A stretch of DNA of 64,000 nt, from the NCBI GenBank assembly GCA_026874595.1, contig CM049308.1:46259327-46323326 (forward strand), written 5' to 3'. Of this stretch, positions 24,265 to 37,330 are shown in pieces. Below the pieces are notes generated by a model. That model saw nothing but the letters and a program-made list of their open reading frames with translations. It was not told the DNA's origin and did not search any database. Position 1 is the stretch's first letter. Each line of letters opens with the position of its first letter. This stretch comes from Sipunculus nudus. Taxonomy: Eukaryota; Annelida; Sipuncula; Golfingiida; Sipunculidae. A program made the position numbers and the translations under genes.

Positions 24265-26950
24265 CTTGTTGCTTGCCGGAAATCTTCGATTTCGGCAAGC
24301 ATGTTCGTCAGTTGCGTATGTCTGTTTGTCTCTTTGTCTGTTTGTTTGTTTGTTTGTTTGTTTGTTTGTCACGACTCTCCAGGCCACACTTTTGCATCAA
24401 TCAACTTGAAACTTACAGGCTTGATTGACAAACCGATTTCTAGGTGCCCTATTATTTTTGGTCAACATTGCTCCAAGGTCAAGGGTCAAGGTCACGACAG
24501 GTATGGTTAACGGTTTTTGCACTATAACTTCGCCATAAATAGGCTTATCCACTTCTGCAATAGCTCATTTTTTTCGTCATCACCTGGCCTTTCTTTTGAT
24601 ATGTAGCTTACTTAAATTTGCCGTTACCATGGTTACATTTTTTGGGCAAAAATCATGGAAATTGGAAATAACACGACCATTTTTTTGTAACTTTGTCAGT
24701 TTTTAAGCTAGGCAGATCTAGTTTCCGGCATTTTGTTCCACATGACCAGCTTGACACGACAGAATTGAAAGTCACGCCAAATCTCGCGCCATATCTCGTC
24801 AAACGAGAAAAAACGAGACTTCGCGGAAATGCTCATAACTCGGCGACTTTTACAGCTAGACAGGTCTGGTTTTCGGCATTTCGTTCAACCAAACAAGCTT
24901 GACACGACAGAGCTGCAAGACAGGCCAAATCTCGCACCGTATCTCGTCAAACGAGAAAACACGGGATTTCACGGAAATGCTTATAACTCGGCCAGTTTTA
25001 CAGCTAGGCACGTCTGGTTTTCGGCATTTAGTTCCACTAGACCAGCTTGACACGACAGATATGCAAGTGCCGTTACCATGGTTACATTTTATGGGCAAAA
25101 ATCATGGAAATTGGAAATAACACGACCATTTTTTGTAACTTTGTCAATTTTTAAGCTACAGACGTCTGGTTTTGGTCATTATGTACCTTATAGGCAGCTT
25201 GACATAATAAAACTGAAAGTCTCGCCAAATCTCGCACCATTTCTCGTCAAACGAGAGTCTTCGAGATTTCATTAAATATGACCTACAGGTTGCATTTTTT
25301 GAACAATGGCTTTGAAATTGATATATTTTGTGTTATTTATAAATATCTCGAAATCAGTTTTTCATTTTTTGGAAATAGCCACCAGGGGGCGTGGTACCTG
25401 AAACACTGTAACATATCATTTTTCTGCAATATCTAAAATAATTTTAAACATGGCACAATTTTTATCGTTGTATCTTAAACTAGGAACATTGGCTTATTCC
25501 TCCGCACATGTAGCTTTGTGCTGCCGTTACCATGGTTACCAAATTTGTGGGTTAAACTTGACGATCTGAAAATATGCAGTTTTTGGCTTCTATCTCGGTT
25601 AATATTTATGTTTCAAGTGTCTAGTTTTTTTGCATAAGGCTGCTTCCCCTTGGTTCTAAGTCATTCGATTGCAAGTCTCGTCAAATTTCGCTCGGTTTAT
25701 CGTCAAACGAGAAAAAACGAGATTTCACGGAAATGCTTATAACTCGGCGACTTTTACAGCTACACAGGTCTAGTTTTCGGCATTTCATAACATATGACCA
25801 GCTTGACACGACAGAAGAGAAATCAGGCCAAATCTCGCACCATATCTCGTCAAGCGAGAAAAAAACGAGATATCATGGAAATGCTTATAACTAGGCGACT
25901 TTTACAGCTACTCAGGTCTAGTTTTTGGCATTTAGTAACATTTGGCCAACTTGACATAGTAAAACTGCGATACTTGGCGAAATCTCGCACTATATCTGGT
26001 CAAATGTGGAAAAACGAGATTTCACAGAAATGCATATAAGTCGGCGACTTTCACGGCTAGACAGGTCTTGTTTTTGGCATTCATTAACATTTGGACGGCT
26101 TGACATGACAAACCTGCAAGACTGGCCAAATCTCGCACCATATCTCGTCAAACGATAAAAAAGGAGATTTCACAGACATGCTAATAACTCGGCAACTTTT
26201 ACAGCTAGACAGATGTAGTTTTCGCCATTTCATAACATTTAGAGAGTTTGATATGACAAATCTACAAGACTGGCCAAATCCTGCACCATATCTCGTCAAA
26301 CGAGAAAACACGAGAGTACACGGAAATGCTTATAACTCGGCGACTTTTACAGCTAGACGGATCTAGTTTTCGCCATTTCGTAACGTTTGGCCGTCTTGAC
26401 ATAATAAAACTGCTCGTCTTGCCAAATCTCGTACTATATCTCGTCAAGCGAGAAAAAAACATGATTTCATTTAAATGCTGATAACACGGCGACTTTTGCA
26501 GCTAGACAGGTCTAGTTTCCGGCATTTTGTAATATTTGACAAACCTGACATGACAAAACTGGAAATCTCGCCAAAGCTCACACCGTTTCCCGTCAAACGA
26601 GAAAACACGAGATTTCATGCAAATGCTTATAACTCAGCGGGTTTTAAAGCTAGACAGGTCTAGTTTTCGGCATTTCATATCATTTGGCCAGCTTGACATG
26701 ACAAACCTGAAAACGTCTCACTGCTTCCTGTCAAACGAGATTAACGGGATTTCATGAAAAAATTTTGAACTTGGTCCCTTTTACACTAGAAAGATATGCA
26801 GCTGTTAAAGGTCAGCATGCATAAATAAACATATTATCCGTTTCTGCTGCCCCCACAATGTTGCTCATTCATATGACTGTTTCTACATGCACTCTCTGTC
26901 TATCTGTCTGTATCATTTCCATTTCCGGCAAGCGCGTGACCTCTGGTCAT
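24265..26950 (+). mobile_element. 148-bp-core element, copy C3 (hybrid)
   Basis: Begins with one hairpin module (24,271-24,300). The first part follows C1/C2. From about 25,068 to 25,680 the sequence switches to body sequence of the 1,426-bp unit, including the CTCF-like site at 25,379, then returns to a more divergent set of core repeats (25,690-26,660) and the shared tail. Its hairpin end is 26,937-26,949. The switch at the common GTTACCATGGTTAC block suggests template switching or recombination between families. Confidence 0.75.
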
Positions 26951-29283
26951 CTTGTTGCTTGCCGGAAATCTTCGATTTCGGCAAGCATGTTCGTCAGTTG
27001 CGTATGTCTGTTTGTCTCTTTGTCTGTTTGTTGCTTGCCGGAAATCTTCGATTTCGGCAAGCATGTTCGTCAGTTGCGTATGTCTGTTTGTCTCTTTGTC
27101 TGTTTGTTTGTTTGTTTGTTTGTTTGTTTGATTGTTTGTTTGTTTGTTTGTTTGTTTGTCACGACTCTCCAGGTCACACTTTTGCATCAATCAACTTGAA
27201 ACTTACAGGCTTGATTGACAAACCGATTTCTAGGTGCCCTATTGTTTTTGGTCAACATTGCTCCAAGGTCAAGGGTCAAGGTCACGACAGGTGTGGTTAA
27301 CGGTTTTTGCACTATAACTTCGCCATTAATAGGCGTATCCACTTCTGCAATAGCTCATTTTTTTCGTCATCACCTGGCCTTTCTTTTGACATGTAGCTTA
27401 CTTAAATTTGCCGTTACCATGGTTACATTTTTTCGGCAAAAATCATGGAAATTGGAAATAACACGACCATTTTTTGTAACTTTGTCAGTTTTTAAGCTAG
27501 GCAGATCTAGTTTTCGGCATTTTGTTCCACATGACCAGCTTGATACGACAGAACTGAAAGTCACGCCAAATCTCGCGCCATATCTCGTCAAACGAGAAAA
27601 AACGAGACTTCGCGGAAATGCTTATAACTCGGCGACTTTTACAGCTAGACAGGTCTGGTTTTCGGCATTTCGTTCCACCAAACAAGCTTGACACGACAGA
27701 GTTGCAAGACAGGCCAAATCTCGCACCGTATCTCGTCAAACGAGAAAACACGAGATTTCACGGAAATGCTTATAACTGGGCCAGTTTTACAGCTAGACAC
27801 GTCTGGTTTTCGGCATTTAGTTCCACTAGACCAGCTTGACACGACAGATATGCAAGTGCCGTTACCATGGTTACATTTTTTGGGCAAAAATCATGGAAAT
27901 TGGAAATAACACGACCATTTTTTGTAACTTTGTCTGTTTTTAAGCTAGGCAGATCTAGTTTTCGGCATTTTGTTCCACATGACCAGCTTGACACGACAGA
28001 ACTGAAAGTCACGCCAAATCTCGCGCCATATCTCGTCAAACGAGAAAAAACGAGACTTCGCGGAAATGCTTATAACTCGGCGACTTTTACAGCTAAACAG
28101 GTCTGGTTTTCGGCATTTTCGTTCCACCAAACAAGCTTGACACGACAGAGCTGCAAGACAGGCCAAATCTCGCACCGTATCTCGTCAAACGAGAAAACAC
28201 GAAATTTCACGGAAATGCTTATAACTCGGCCAGTTTTACAGCTAGACAGGTCTGGTTTCCGGCATTTCCTTCCACATGACCAGCTTGACACGATAGATGT
28301 GCAAGTCAGGCCAAATCTCGCACCCTATCTCGTCAAACGAGAAAACACGAGATTTCACGGAAATGCTTATAACTCGGCGAGTTTTACAGCTAGACAGGTC
28401 TAGTTTTCGGCATTCATTAACATTTGGACGGCTTGACATGACAAACCTGCAAGACTGGCCAAATCTCGCACCATATCTCGTCAAACGATAAAAAAGGAGA
28501 TTTTACAGAAATGCTAATAACTCGGCGACTTTTACAGCTAGACAGATGTAGTTTTCGCCATTTCATAACATTTAGAGAGTTTGATATGACAAATCTACAA
28601 GACTGGCCAAATCCTACACCATATCTCGTCAAACGAGAAAACACGAGAGTACACGGAAATGCTTATAACTCGGCGACTTTTACAGCTAGACGGATCTAGT
28701 TTTCGCCATTTCGTAACGTTTGGCCGTCTTGACATAATAAAACTGCTCGTCTCGCCAAATCTCGTACTATATCTCGTCAAGCGAGAAAAAAACATGATTT
28801 CACGTAAATGCTGATAAGACGGCGACTTTTGCAGTTAGACAGGTCTAGTTTCCGGCATTTTGTAATATTTGACAAACCTGACATGACAAAACTGGAAATC
28901 TCGCCAAAGCTCGCACCATTTCCCGTCAAACGAGAAAACACGAGATTTCATGCAAATGCTAATAACTCAGCGGCTTTTATAGCTAGACAGGTCTAGTTTT
29001 CGGCATTTCATATCATTTGGCCAGCTTGACATGACAAACCTGAAAACGTCTCACTGCTTCTTGTCAAACGAGATTAACGGGATTTCATGAAAAAATTTTG
29101 AACTTGGTCCCTTTTACACTAGAAAGATATGCAGCTGTTAAAGGTCAGCATGCATAAATAAACATATTATCCGTTTCTGCTGCCCCCACAATGTTGCTCA
29201 TTCATATGACTGTTTCTACATGCACTCTCTGTCTATCTGTCTGTATCATTTCCATTTCCGGCAAGCGCGTGACCTCTGGTCAT
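26951..29283 (+). mobile_element. 148-bp-core element, copy C4
   Basis: Begins with two hairpin modules (26,957-26,986 and 27,033-27,062) and a long TTTG tract with one TTGA interruption (to about 27,158). Head and early cores follow C1; from about 28,400 the divergent cores match those of C3 (28,410-28,990 against 26,070-26,660). It ends in the hairpin at 29,270-29,282. Confidence 0.75.
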
Positions 29284-29766
29284 CTTGTTTGTTTGTTTGT
29301 TTGTTTGTCATGACTCTCCAGGTCACACTTTTGCATCAATCAACTTGAAACTTACAGGCTTGATTGACAAACCGATTTCTAGGTGCCCTATTGTTTTTGG
29401 TCAACATTGCTCCAAGGTCAAGGGTCAAGGTCACGACAGGTATGGTTAAGGGTTTTTGCACTATAACTTCGCCATAAGTAGGCTTATCCACTTCTGCAAT
29501 AGCTCATTTTTTTCGTCATCACCTGGCCTTTCTTTTGACATGTAGCTTACTTAAATTTGCCGTTACCATGGTTACATTTTTTGGGCAAAAATCATGGAAA
29601 TTGGAAATATCACGACCATTTTTTGTAACTTTGTCAGTTTTTAAGCTAGAGAGGTCTAGTTTTTTGCATCAGGTAGCATTTAACAAGTACTGCAAGATTT
29701 TATTAAAAGTCTCGCGATATCTCGTATAATATCTCGTCAAACGAGATATTTCGAGATTTCAGTAAT
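29284..29766 (+). mobile_element. Truncated copy C5 (head only)
   Basis: TTTG tract, AGGTCA head and the GTTACCATGGTTAC block follow C1-C4 up to about 29,650, then change to sequence with a degenerate CTCGTCAAACGAGA box (29,731) and no core array. The boundary with the 330-bp repeats is blurred. Confidence 0.6.
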
Positions 29767-30900
29767 CTTGCCCTGGAGGTCACAGTTTTGCAGGAATCTT
29801 TTTGAAACTGACATATCGTAAGTTCTGCACTATTATCTCGAAACCATTTTTCCATTTTTTGAATGCAGCCGCTAGGTGGCGCTGTATGCAAACCGACCCC
29901 AACATATCATGTTTTGGCCATATCTCCAAAACTGTGAGCCTCAATTACATAAACTATAGCTTATTTTCTTCCTCTGAGTCTTTTCTAAATCCTGGTGGAG
30001 TCATTTTGACTCAATCTTGAGTCACTTTGTCAGTGTGTCCGTCTGTTTCTCAGTTTTCATCAAATTCGCCTGCTTACCGGTTCTGGCGTCTCACATATAG
30101 CATTCTACAGGTCACAGTTTTGAAAGAATCCTTTTAAAACTATTACATCTTATGTCTTACACTAATATCCCGAAACTGATTTTTCATTTTCCAGAATTGG
30201 CCGCTAGGGGGCGGTGCACTCAAACTTGCACAACATATCATTTTTTGGCCATATCTCCAAAACTATAAACCTCATTTACATAAACTATAACTTATTTTCT
30301 TCTTTTCGGTCTTTCCAAAAACCTAGTGTATTCATTTGGTCTCAATCTTGAGTCACTTTGTCTGTGTGTCCGTCTGTTTCTCAGTTGTCCTCAAATTCGC
30401 TTGCTTGCCGGGTCTTGCGTCTCACATATAGCATTCTACAGGCCACAGTTTTGAAAGAATCCTTTTAAAACTATTACATCTTATGTCTTACACTAATATC
30501 TCGAAACGGATTTTTCATTTTCCAGAATTGGCCGCTAGGGGGCGGTGAACTCAAACTTGCACAACATATCGTTTTATGGCCATATCTCCAAAACTATTAA
30601 CCTCATTTACATAAACTATAGCTTATTATTTTCCTCTGAGGTTTCTTCATAACATGATTAAGTCATCTGTTCTCAATCTTGGGTCAGTTTGTCAGTATGT
30701 TTGTCTGTTTGTCAGTTGTCCTCAATTTCGCCTGCTTCCTGGTTCTTGCGTCTCACATGTTGCATTCTACTGGCCACAGTTTTGCAGGAATCATTTTGTA
30801 AATTACACTTGTCATATATCGTGATGATATCTGGAAGTCCTATGTTTATTCAAATAAGTCAGCGGTCAAGGTCAAGGTGATCAAAATATATCAAAATCTT
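29767..30900 (+). repeat. About 331-bp tandem repeats with CTCF-like cores
   Basis: Three units with the landmark CCGCTAGGGGGCGNTG at 29,869 (AGGTGG variant), 30,201 and 30,532, spaced 332 and 331 bp. Each has a 'caggccacagttttg...tttgaaact' head, a stretch like 'atatctcgaaacngatttttcattttcc', the CTCF-like core, and 'ggccatatctccaaaactata'. The family also forms parts of copies A and B. A decayed fourth unit runs to about 30,900. Confidence 0.75.
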
Positions 30901-31034
30901 ATTTACTTTAGAACTTTGTTAATATTGGTTCTTTCTTCACAAACTATGGATTATTTTCTTTCACTTTGACACTGCTCGTTCAACTGACTAACTTTACATC
31001 ATTTCCGGCAAGCGCGTGACCTCAGGTCATCTAG
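30901..31034 (+). mobile_element. Degenerate element tail ending in hairpin + CTAG
   Basis: Short tail with TTTCCGGCAAGC, hairpin TGACC-TCA-GGTCA (31,017-31,029) and TCTAG before a hairpin module. It has the clearest Helitron-like 3' end of the TGACC stem type. Confidence 0.6.
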
Positions 31035-32320
31035 TTTGTTGCTTGCCGGAAATCTTCGATTTTCGCAAGTATGTTGATCACCCGCGTATGTTTGTTTGTT
31101 TGTTTGTTTGTTTGTCTGTCTGTCTGTCTGTCTGTTTGTTTGGCTGTATGTACACGCTCTACAGGCCACAGTTTTTAAGCAATCGCTCTGAAACTTATGC
31201 ATTAAGTGTAAGATTGGTTCTCCTCGGAGCCTATTGTTTTTGGTCATGATCGGTCAAAGGTCAAGGTCAGGGTCACCAAAAAACCTAAAATTTTTACTTT
31301 CTTCATATCTTTGTCAATAATAATCGTATCCGCATAATCTGTAGCTCATTTTATTCCTCACTATGTTAGCTTTCCAAGTGCTGGCAAATTTTTCCGGTCA
31401 ATGGTTACCATGGTAACGTATTTTTGGGGGAAATTCAGAAAATTCGAAAATTTCCCTCCAAATTTCTCATTATTCAAGTTAAAGAGGTCTAGTTTTTTGC
31501 AATGCATAGCATTTAATATGCTCTGTGCGAAATTAATGTAAGTCTCGCAAAATCTCGTGCCATTTGTCGTCAAATGAGACTTTTCGATATTTCATTAAAT
31601 ACGATTTACAGGTGGCAGTTTTACAGCTAAGGTTCTGAAAGTGACATATTTTCTGTTGTTCTGTATTATCTCGAACTTGTTTTTTCATTTTTCGGAAATA
31701 GCCACCAGGGGGCGTGGTACTGGAAACACTACAACTTATCATTTTTCCGCAATATCTAAAAAAATATTAAGCATAGAACAATTTTTTTTGTCGCATCTAA
31801 AATTAGGATCATTGCCTTATTCCTTCGGACATTTAGCCTTGTGCTGCCGTTACCATGGTTACCAAATTTTGGGGTAAAACTTGACAATCTGAAATACGGA
31901 GTGTTCCTGCTTCTGTCTCTGTCAATATTTGCGATAGAACGCTCTGGTTTTTGGCGTTAGATAGCATTAGTTTACTTCTTAGTCATTCAATAGAAAGGCT
32001 CGTCATATCTCGCACCGTTTCTCGTGAAACGAGAACACGAGACCATTCAAAGGAATGCCTATAATTCTGTCGTTTTTTACGCTACAGACACATGGTTTTC
32101 AGCGTTGGGTAGCGCCTGACACTCGCAGTCACATTCAGGGGTCATATTGTAAGTCTCGTCAAATCTCGCGCCGTTTTTCGCCAAACCACGAAGACCCGCG
32201 CAATTGCCGCAAGTGGCGACAGGGTCCTTACGGTGGGCGGCCGGCGTGTGCAGCGGTGCGTGACGGCCTCTCCGGGCCCTGTCTATGATCATACATGTTG
32301 GAGGCACAGTCCATACTTTA
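31035..32320 (+). repeat. Diverged full unit of the 1,426-bp family
   Basis: One hairpin module (31,041), a TTTG/TCTG tract, a head with GGTCAAAGGTCA and more AGGTCA copies (31,252-31,277), the perfect X-box GTTACCATGGTAAC (31,404-31,417), the CTCF-like site (31,702) and the CpG-rich block (32,180-32,280). It is about 1.29 kb, so shorter than the array unit, and shows what the family looked like before the amplification at 1.5-17 kb. Confidence 0.75.
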
Positions 32321-33195
32321 TTGCTTGCCGGAAATCTTCGATTTTCGCAAGTATGTTGATCACCCGCGTATGTTTGTTTGTTTGTTTGTTTGTTTGTCTG
32401 TCTGTCTGTCTGTCTGTTTGTTTGTCTGTATGTACACGCTCTACAGGCCACAGTTTTTAAGCAATCGCTCTGAAACTTATGCATTAAGTGTAAGATTGGT
32501 TCTCCTCGGAGCCAATTGTTTTTTGTCATGATCGGTCAAAGGTCAAGGTCAGGGTCACCAAAAAACCTAAAATTTTTACTTTCTTCATATCTTTGTCAAT
32601 AATAATCGTATCCGCATAATCTGTAGCTCATTTTATTCCTCACTATGTTAGCTTTCCAAGTGCTGGCAAATTTTTCCGGTCAATGGTTACCATGGTAACG
32701 TAATTTTGGGGAGAAATCATGGAATTTCGTGATATTTTTCAAATTTGCAGCAATTTTACTGATTCTGAGATATTTTATGTAACATAAGAATATCTCGAAA
32801 CGGGTTTTTCAGATTTTGGAAATGGCCGCCAGGGGGCGTTGCAGATGAAAAAACATGAAAATTTCTTTTGGTGCTATACCTCCAGAACTATTAAACATTG
32901 GGCCATTTCCATCACAGCACCTTAAACTAGGGTCCATGGGCTTATTTTTGCGCATAGGTGCCAAAGTGCGCTATTGCCAGATTTCTCTATTTTTGGGGTA
33001 AAACCTTTGAATTTTGAAAATATGCAGTTTTCAGCTTCTAACTCTGTCAGTTTTTATGCTAGAGAGGTCAAAATTTTTGCATCTTGTAGCCCTTGGTGAG
33101 TTCTCGGTGATCCAACCAAAAATCTTGCAAAATCTCGCACCGTTTCTCGTCGAATGAGGCCACAGATATGCAGGCATCCTTTTGAAACTGATACA
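32321..33195 (+). repeat. Second diverged unit, partly replaced
   Basis: Starts with a hairpin module (32,323). The first 380 bp repeat 31,041-31,420 at an offset of about 1,282 bp, including the X-box at 32,686-32,699. After about 32,705 the body differs, with a CTCF-like CCGCCAGGGGGCGTTGC at 32,826, and joins the CpG-rich block of copy B. Confidence 0.65.
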
Positions 33196-35998
33196 TACCA
33201 CGAAGACACGTGCAATTGCCGCAAGTGGCGACAGGGTCCTTACGGTGGGCAGGCGGCGTGTGCAGCGTTGCGTGTCGGCCTTTCCGGGCCCTATCTATTA
33301 TCAGGCACAGTCCAGACTTTATTACTTGTATTACTTGCCGGAAACCTTCGATTTTCGAAAGCATGTTGGTCACCCGTGTATGTTTGTTCCTTCATCTTAT
33401 GTATTATACTAATATCTCAAAAATTTTTTTCATTTTCCCGATATGGCCGCTAGGGGGCGCTGCACTTGACCCTTCCAAAAAAATCAGTTTTTGAACATAT
33501 TTCCGTAAGAGTAAACCTATATTACACAAACTATAGCTTATTTTCTTTCTCTTGGTCTTCTTCAAAACATTGTCAAGTCACCTGGTGTCCATCTAGTGTC
33601 ACTTTGTCAGTATGTCTGTCTGTTTGTCATTTATCCTTATATTCGCCTGCTTGCTAGTTTTTGCACTTTAGATATAGCAATCAACAAGTCAGATATGTGG
33701 ACGAATCCTTTTGAAACTATTACATCTTATGTCATACACTAATATCACGAAACGCATTTGTCGTCTTCAGGATATGTCCACTAGAGGGCGCTGCAGCCGA
33801 ACATATCCAGTATATCATTATTTGGCCATATCTCCAAAATTATAAGCCTCAATTACATAAACTATAGCTTATTTTCTTCCTCTGAGTCTTCTCCATAACC
33901 TGATTAAGTCATCTTGTCTCCATCTTGTGTCCCTTTGTAAGTTTGTCTGTTTGTTTGTCAGTTGTCCTCAAATTCGCCGGCTTTTTGGTTCTTGAGTCTC
34001 ACTGATAGCATTCTACAGGCCACCGTTTTGAAAGGATCATTTTTAGCTCAGCTGACTTTCAGTCATGCTGGGCTATAGCGATGGGTCTTTGTCCGTCGTC
34101 CTTCCATCTGTCCATCCTGCTGACCGGCCGTCCGTCTGTTAGCAGGGCACAAATCGTAACTGTACGGGCTAGGGTCATGAACCCTATGTAGTCTTAGAGG
34201 TTCTAAAATGATCTCCTTGCAAACCTGAAATTAGGTCACTGACCTATATTTTCGAAGTTACAGGGTGTGTATGCACCCCCCAGAAATAATTCTTTTAGCT
34301 AAAATTTTCATCCAAAAACTTCCATCTTTCACATACAGCTCATCTACCAACAGGGGAAGAACCATAATTATTTTGAAGTCAACAGGTCAAAGGTCAAGGT
34401 CACAGGAGTCCCTTTATTTAATGCCTGTGGATGCATTTTAAGCCAAATCTTTCATCCCAATTCTTTGAATTTTTACATATATTTCACCCTCTAAGAGGGA
34501 GAAGAATCCTATAGATTTTTAGGTCACAAGATCAAAGATCAGGGTCACAGGATCCAATTTTTTTAAAAGGTTGTGGAAACATTTCAAGCTAGACATTTCA
34601 TTCCAAACTTCCCAGCACTGATATCGCTTCTCTGCCAACAGGGGAACAGACCTGTTGAATTTGAGGTCAAAGGTGAAGTTCACTGCACCCACTTTTTGTG
34701 TGGAGTCATTTTCAGGAAACTTTTCAATCTATACCTTCCATTTGTCATATATGGCTGACCTACCAATAGGGGAAGAAGCCTATCGATGTCGAGTTCAAAA
34801 GGTCAAAGGTCAAGGACACATTACTTAATTATTCTAAATGGTTGTGAACATTTTGCAAGTGAAACTGTTCAACCCAAACCTTCAGTCTTTCACATATGCC
34901 ATATCTATGCATCACTCAATTTGGTTCAAACTTCATATTTATAAGCACCCGTTTCTCAATAATTCTTGCATGGATTTCCTTGATTTTTGCTATATATTTT
35001 GATCTTATATTTGCCCTTTTTGTTGTTTCTTTTGAGACTGACAGGTATCAAGCAAGCTATGGGAATAGTTACCGATAGCTTAACAATCATTCATTTTTCC
35101 TAAGACCATCAAGTCACTGTGTTTTAACCAGACATAGGTGATGTATATTTCTGTTGTCGTAGAAAATTTCAAAATATTGGCAAATTGGTTCTTCAAAATG
35201 TGACTGGAAGTTGTGAATCTCAGCCCATGATGTGGCAGGTCATGCTTGGCAGCTGAGCGTCATGACCCATGGGTCACTTGTTTAACTATTACATCTTACA
35301 TCTTACAGTAATATCTCGAAACAGATTATTCATTTTCTGGATATTGCCAATAGGGGGCGTTGCACTCGCCTCTCCCCTATATATATTTCTTTGCCATATC
35401 TACAAAACTATAAACTTCAATTACAAACACTATGACTTATTGTCTTCCTTTGAATCTTCTCCATAATCTGAGTTAGTCATCTGGTCTTATTCTTGTGTCA
35501 CTTTTTCAGTATGTCTGTTTGTTTGTCAGTGATCCTCATTTTCGCCTGATTGCTGGATCTTGCGTCTTACAGTTAGCAATCTTCAGGCCACAGTTTTGAA
35601 GGAATCCTTTTGGAATTGGAACATCTCTTACAATAATATATACATTTTGGAACATTTCTTACAATAATATCTCAAAAGAAATTTTTTAATTTTTGGGATA
35701 TGGCCGCTAGGGGATGCTGCGGTAGAGCCTCCACACCATATCATTTTTTGGCCATATCTCCGACATTATAAACTCTACCTTCACTAGTAGTCTGTTTTCT
35801 CAGGTGTGTCAGTATATTTGTCTGTTTTGAGCTATGTCTGATTTCATGTTCTTTTGTGTGATATATGTCGTTCAACAGGCCAAACGTTCCAGCAATCGCT
35901 TTAAAAGTCATTCAATTGATAGAAAACCGTCAGTTTGTCCTGTTTCTCCATTTGTCTGTCATTTAAGTCCGGCAAGCTCTCGACCTATGGTCGTCTAG
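33196..35998 (+). repeat. Composite segment, copy B (duplicate of 17,181-20,003)
   Basis: Same module order as copy A at an offset of 16,012-16,015 bp, ending in CGACC-TAT-GGTCG (35,981-35,993) plus CTAG. CTCF-like cores are at 33,447, 33,778 and 35,347. Differences from copy A include a 'ttacttgta' duplication near the hairpin module and short deletions around 35,390 and 35,780. The duplicated unit ends exactly at the Helitron-like terminus, which fits element-mediated duplication. Confidence 0.8.
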
Positions 35999-37330
35999 TT
36001 TGTCTGTTTGTCTGTTTGTCTGTTTGTTTGTCTGTCTGTCTGTCTGTCTGTGCTCTACAGGCCACAATTTTTCACCGACCGCTCTAAAACTTATAAATAT
36101 AGTGTAAGATCGGTTCTCCTCGGAGCCTATTGTTTTTGGTCATGATCGGTGAAAGGTCAAGGTCAGTGTCACCAAAACACCTAAAATTTTTATTTTCTTC
36201 ATATCTTCGTCAATAATAATCGTAGCCGCATAATCTGTAGCTCATTTTACTCCTCTTTATGTTAGCTTTCCAATTGCTATCAAATTTTTCCGGTCAATTG
36301 TTACCATGGTAACGTATTTTGGGGGGAAAATCTGAAAATTCGAAATTTTCACTCCAAATTTCTCATTTTTTAAGTTAGAGAGGTCTAGTTTCTTGCATTG
36401 TGTAGCATTTAATATGCTCAATGGAAAATTAATGCAAGTCTCGCAAAATCTCGTGCCATTTTTCGTCAAACGAGATTTTTCGAGATTTCATTAAATATGA
36501 TTTTGAGGTGGCAGCTTTACAGCAAACGTTCTAAAAGTGACATATTTTCTGTTTTTCTGTATTATCTCGAACTTGTTTTTTCATTTTTCGAAAATAGCCA
36601 CCAGGGGGCGTGGTACCGGAAACACTACAACTTTTCATTTTTCCGCAATATCTTAAAAAATATTAAGCATATAACAATTTTCTTTGTCGCATCTAAAACT
36701 AGGATCATTGCCTTATTCCTTCCTACATATAGCCTTGTGCTGCCGTTACCATGGTTACCAAATTTTGGGGTTCAACTTGACGATCTGAAAATATGTAGTT
36801 TTTGGCTTCTATCTCGGTTAATATTTATGCTTTAAGGGTCTAGTTTTTAGCATAAGGCTGCTTTCTCTTGGTTCTAAGCCATTCCATTGCAATTCTCGTC
36901 AAATCTCGCTCGGTTTATTGCCAAACGAGAAATTACGAGATTTCACAGAAATGCTTATAACTTGATCACGGTTAATGCTAAAATGGAGTAGTTTTCAGCA
37001 TTTGGTAGTATTTCAGAAGCTGGACATGATTACACTGCAAATCTCGCCACATCTCGTATCATCTCCCGCCAAACGAGAATATTTTAGATTTCAAACAAAT
37101 GTCTTTATTTCGGTCAATTTCATGCTAGATATTTTATTTTTCTATTGTTCAAGAATCATTTGACTAGTTTTAAGTGATAAAAGTGAATATCTCGTCATAT
37201 CTCGCACCATTTCTTGTCAAACGAGAACATGGGACCATTCAAAGAAACGCCTATAATTGTGTTATTTTTATGTGGAAGACTTATAGTTTTCAGCATTTGA
37301 TAGCGTCTAACATTCTCGGTCACATTATAT
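35999..37330 (+). repeat. Diverged 1,426-family unit without hairpin module
   Basis: TTTG/TCTG tract, head (36,055-36,160), X-box GTTACCATGGTAAC (36,300-36,313), CTCF-like site (36,598), GTTACCATGGTTAC (36,746), then CTCGTCAAACGAGA-type sequence to about 37,330. It is the most decayed long unit that still aligns well. Confidence 0.65.

Noticed and set aside
20255-28700. Dozens of 60-110-aa frames on both strands in the 148-bp cores
   Set aside because: They repeat the core in frame because of its composition, overlap on both strands, and show no domain or start context.
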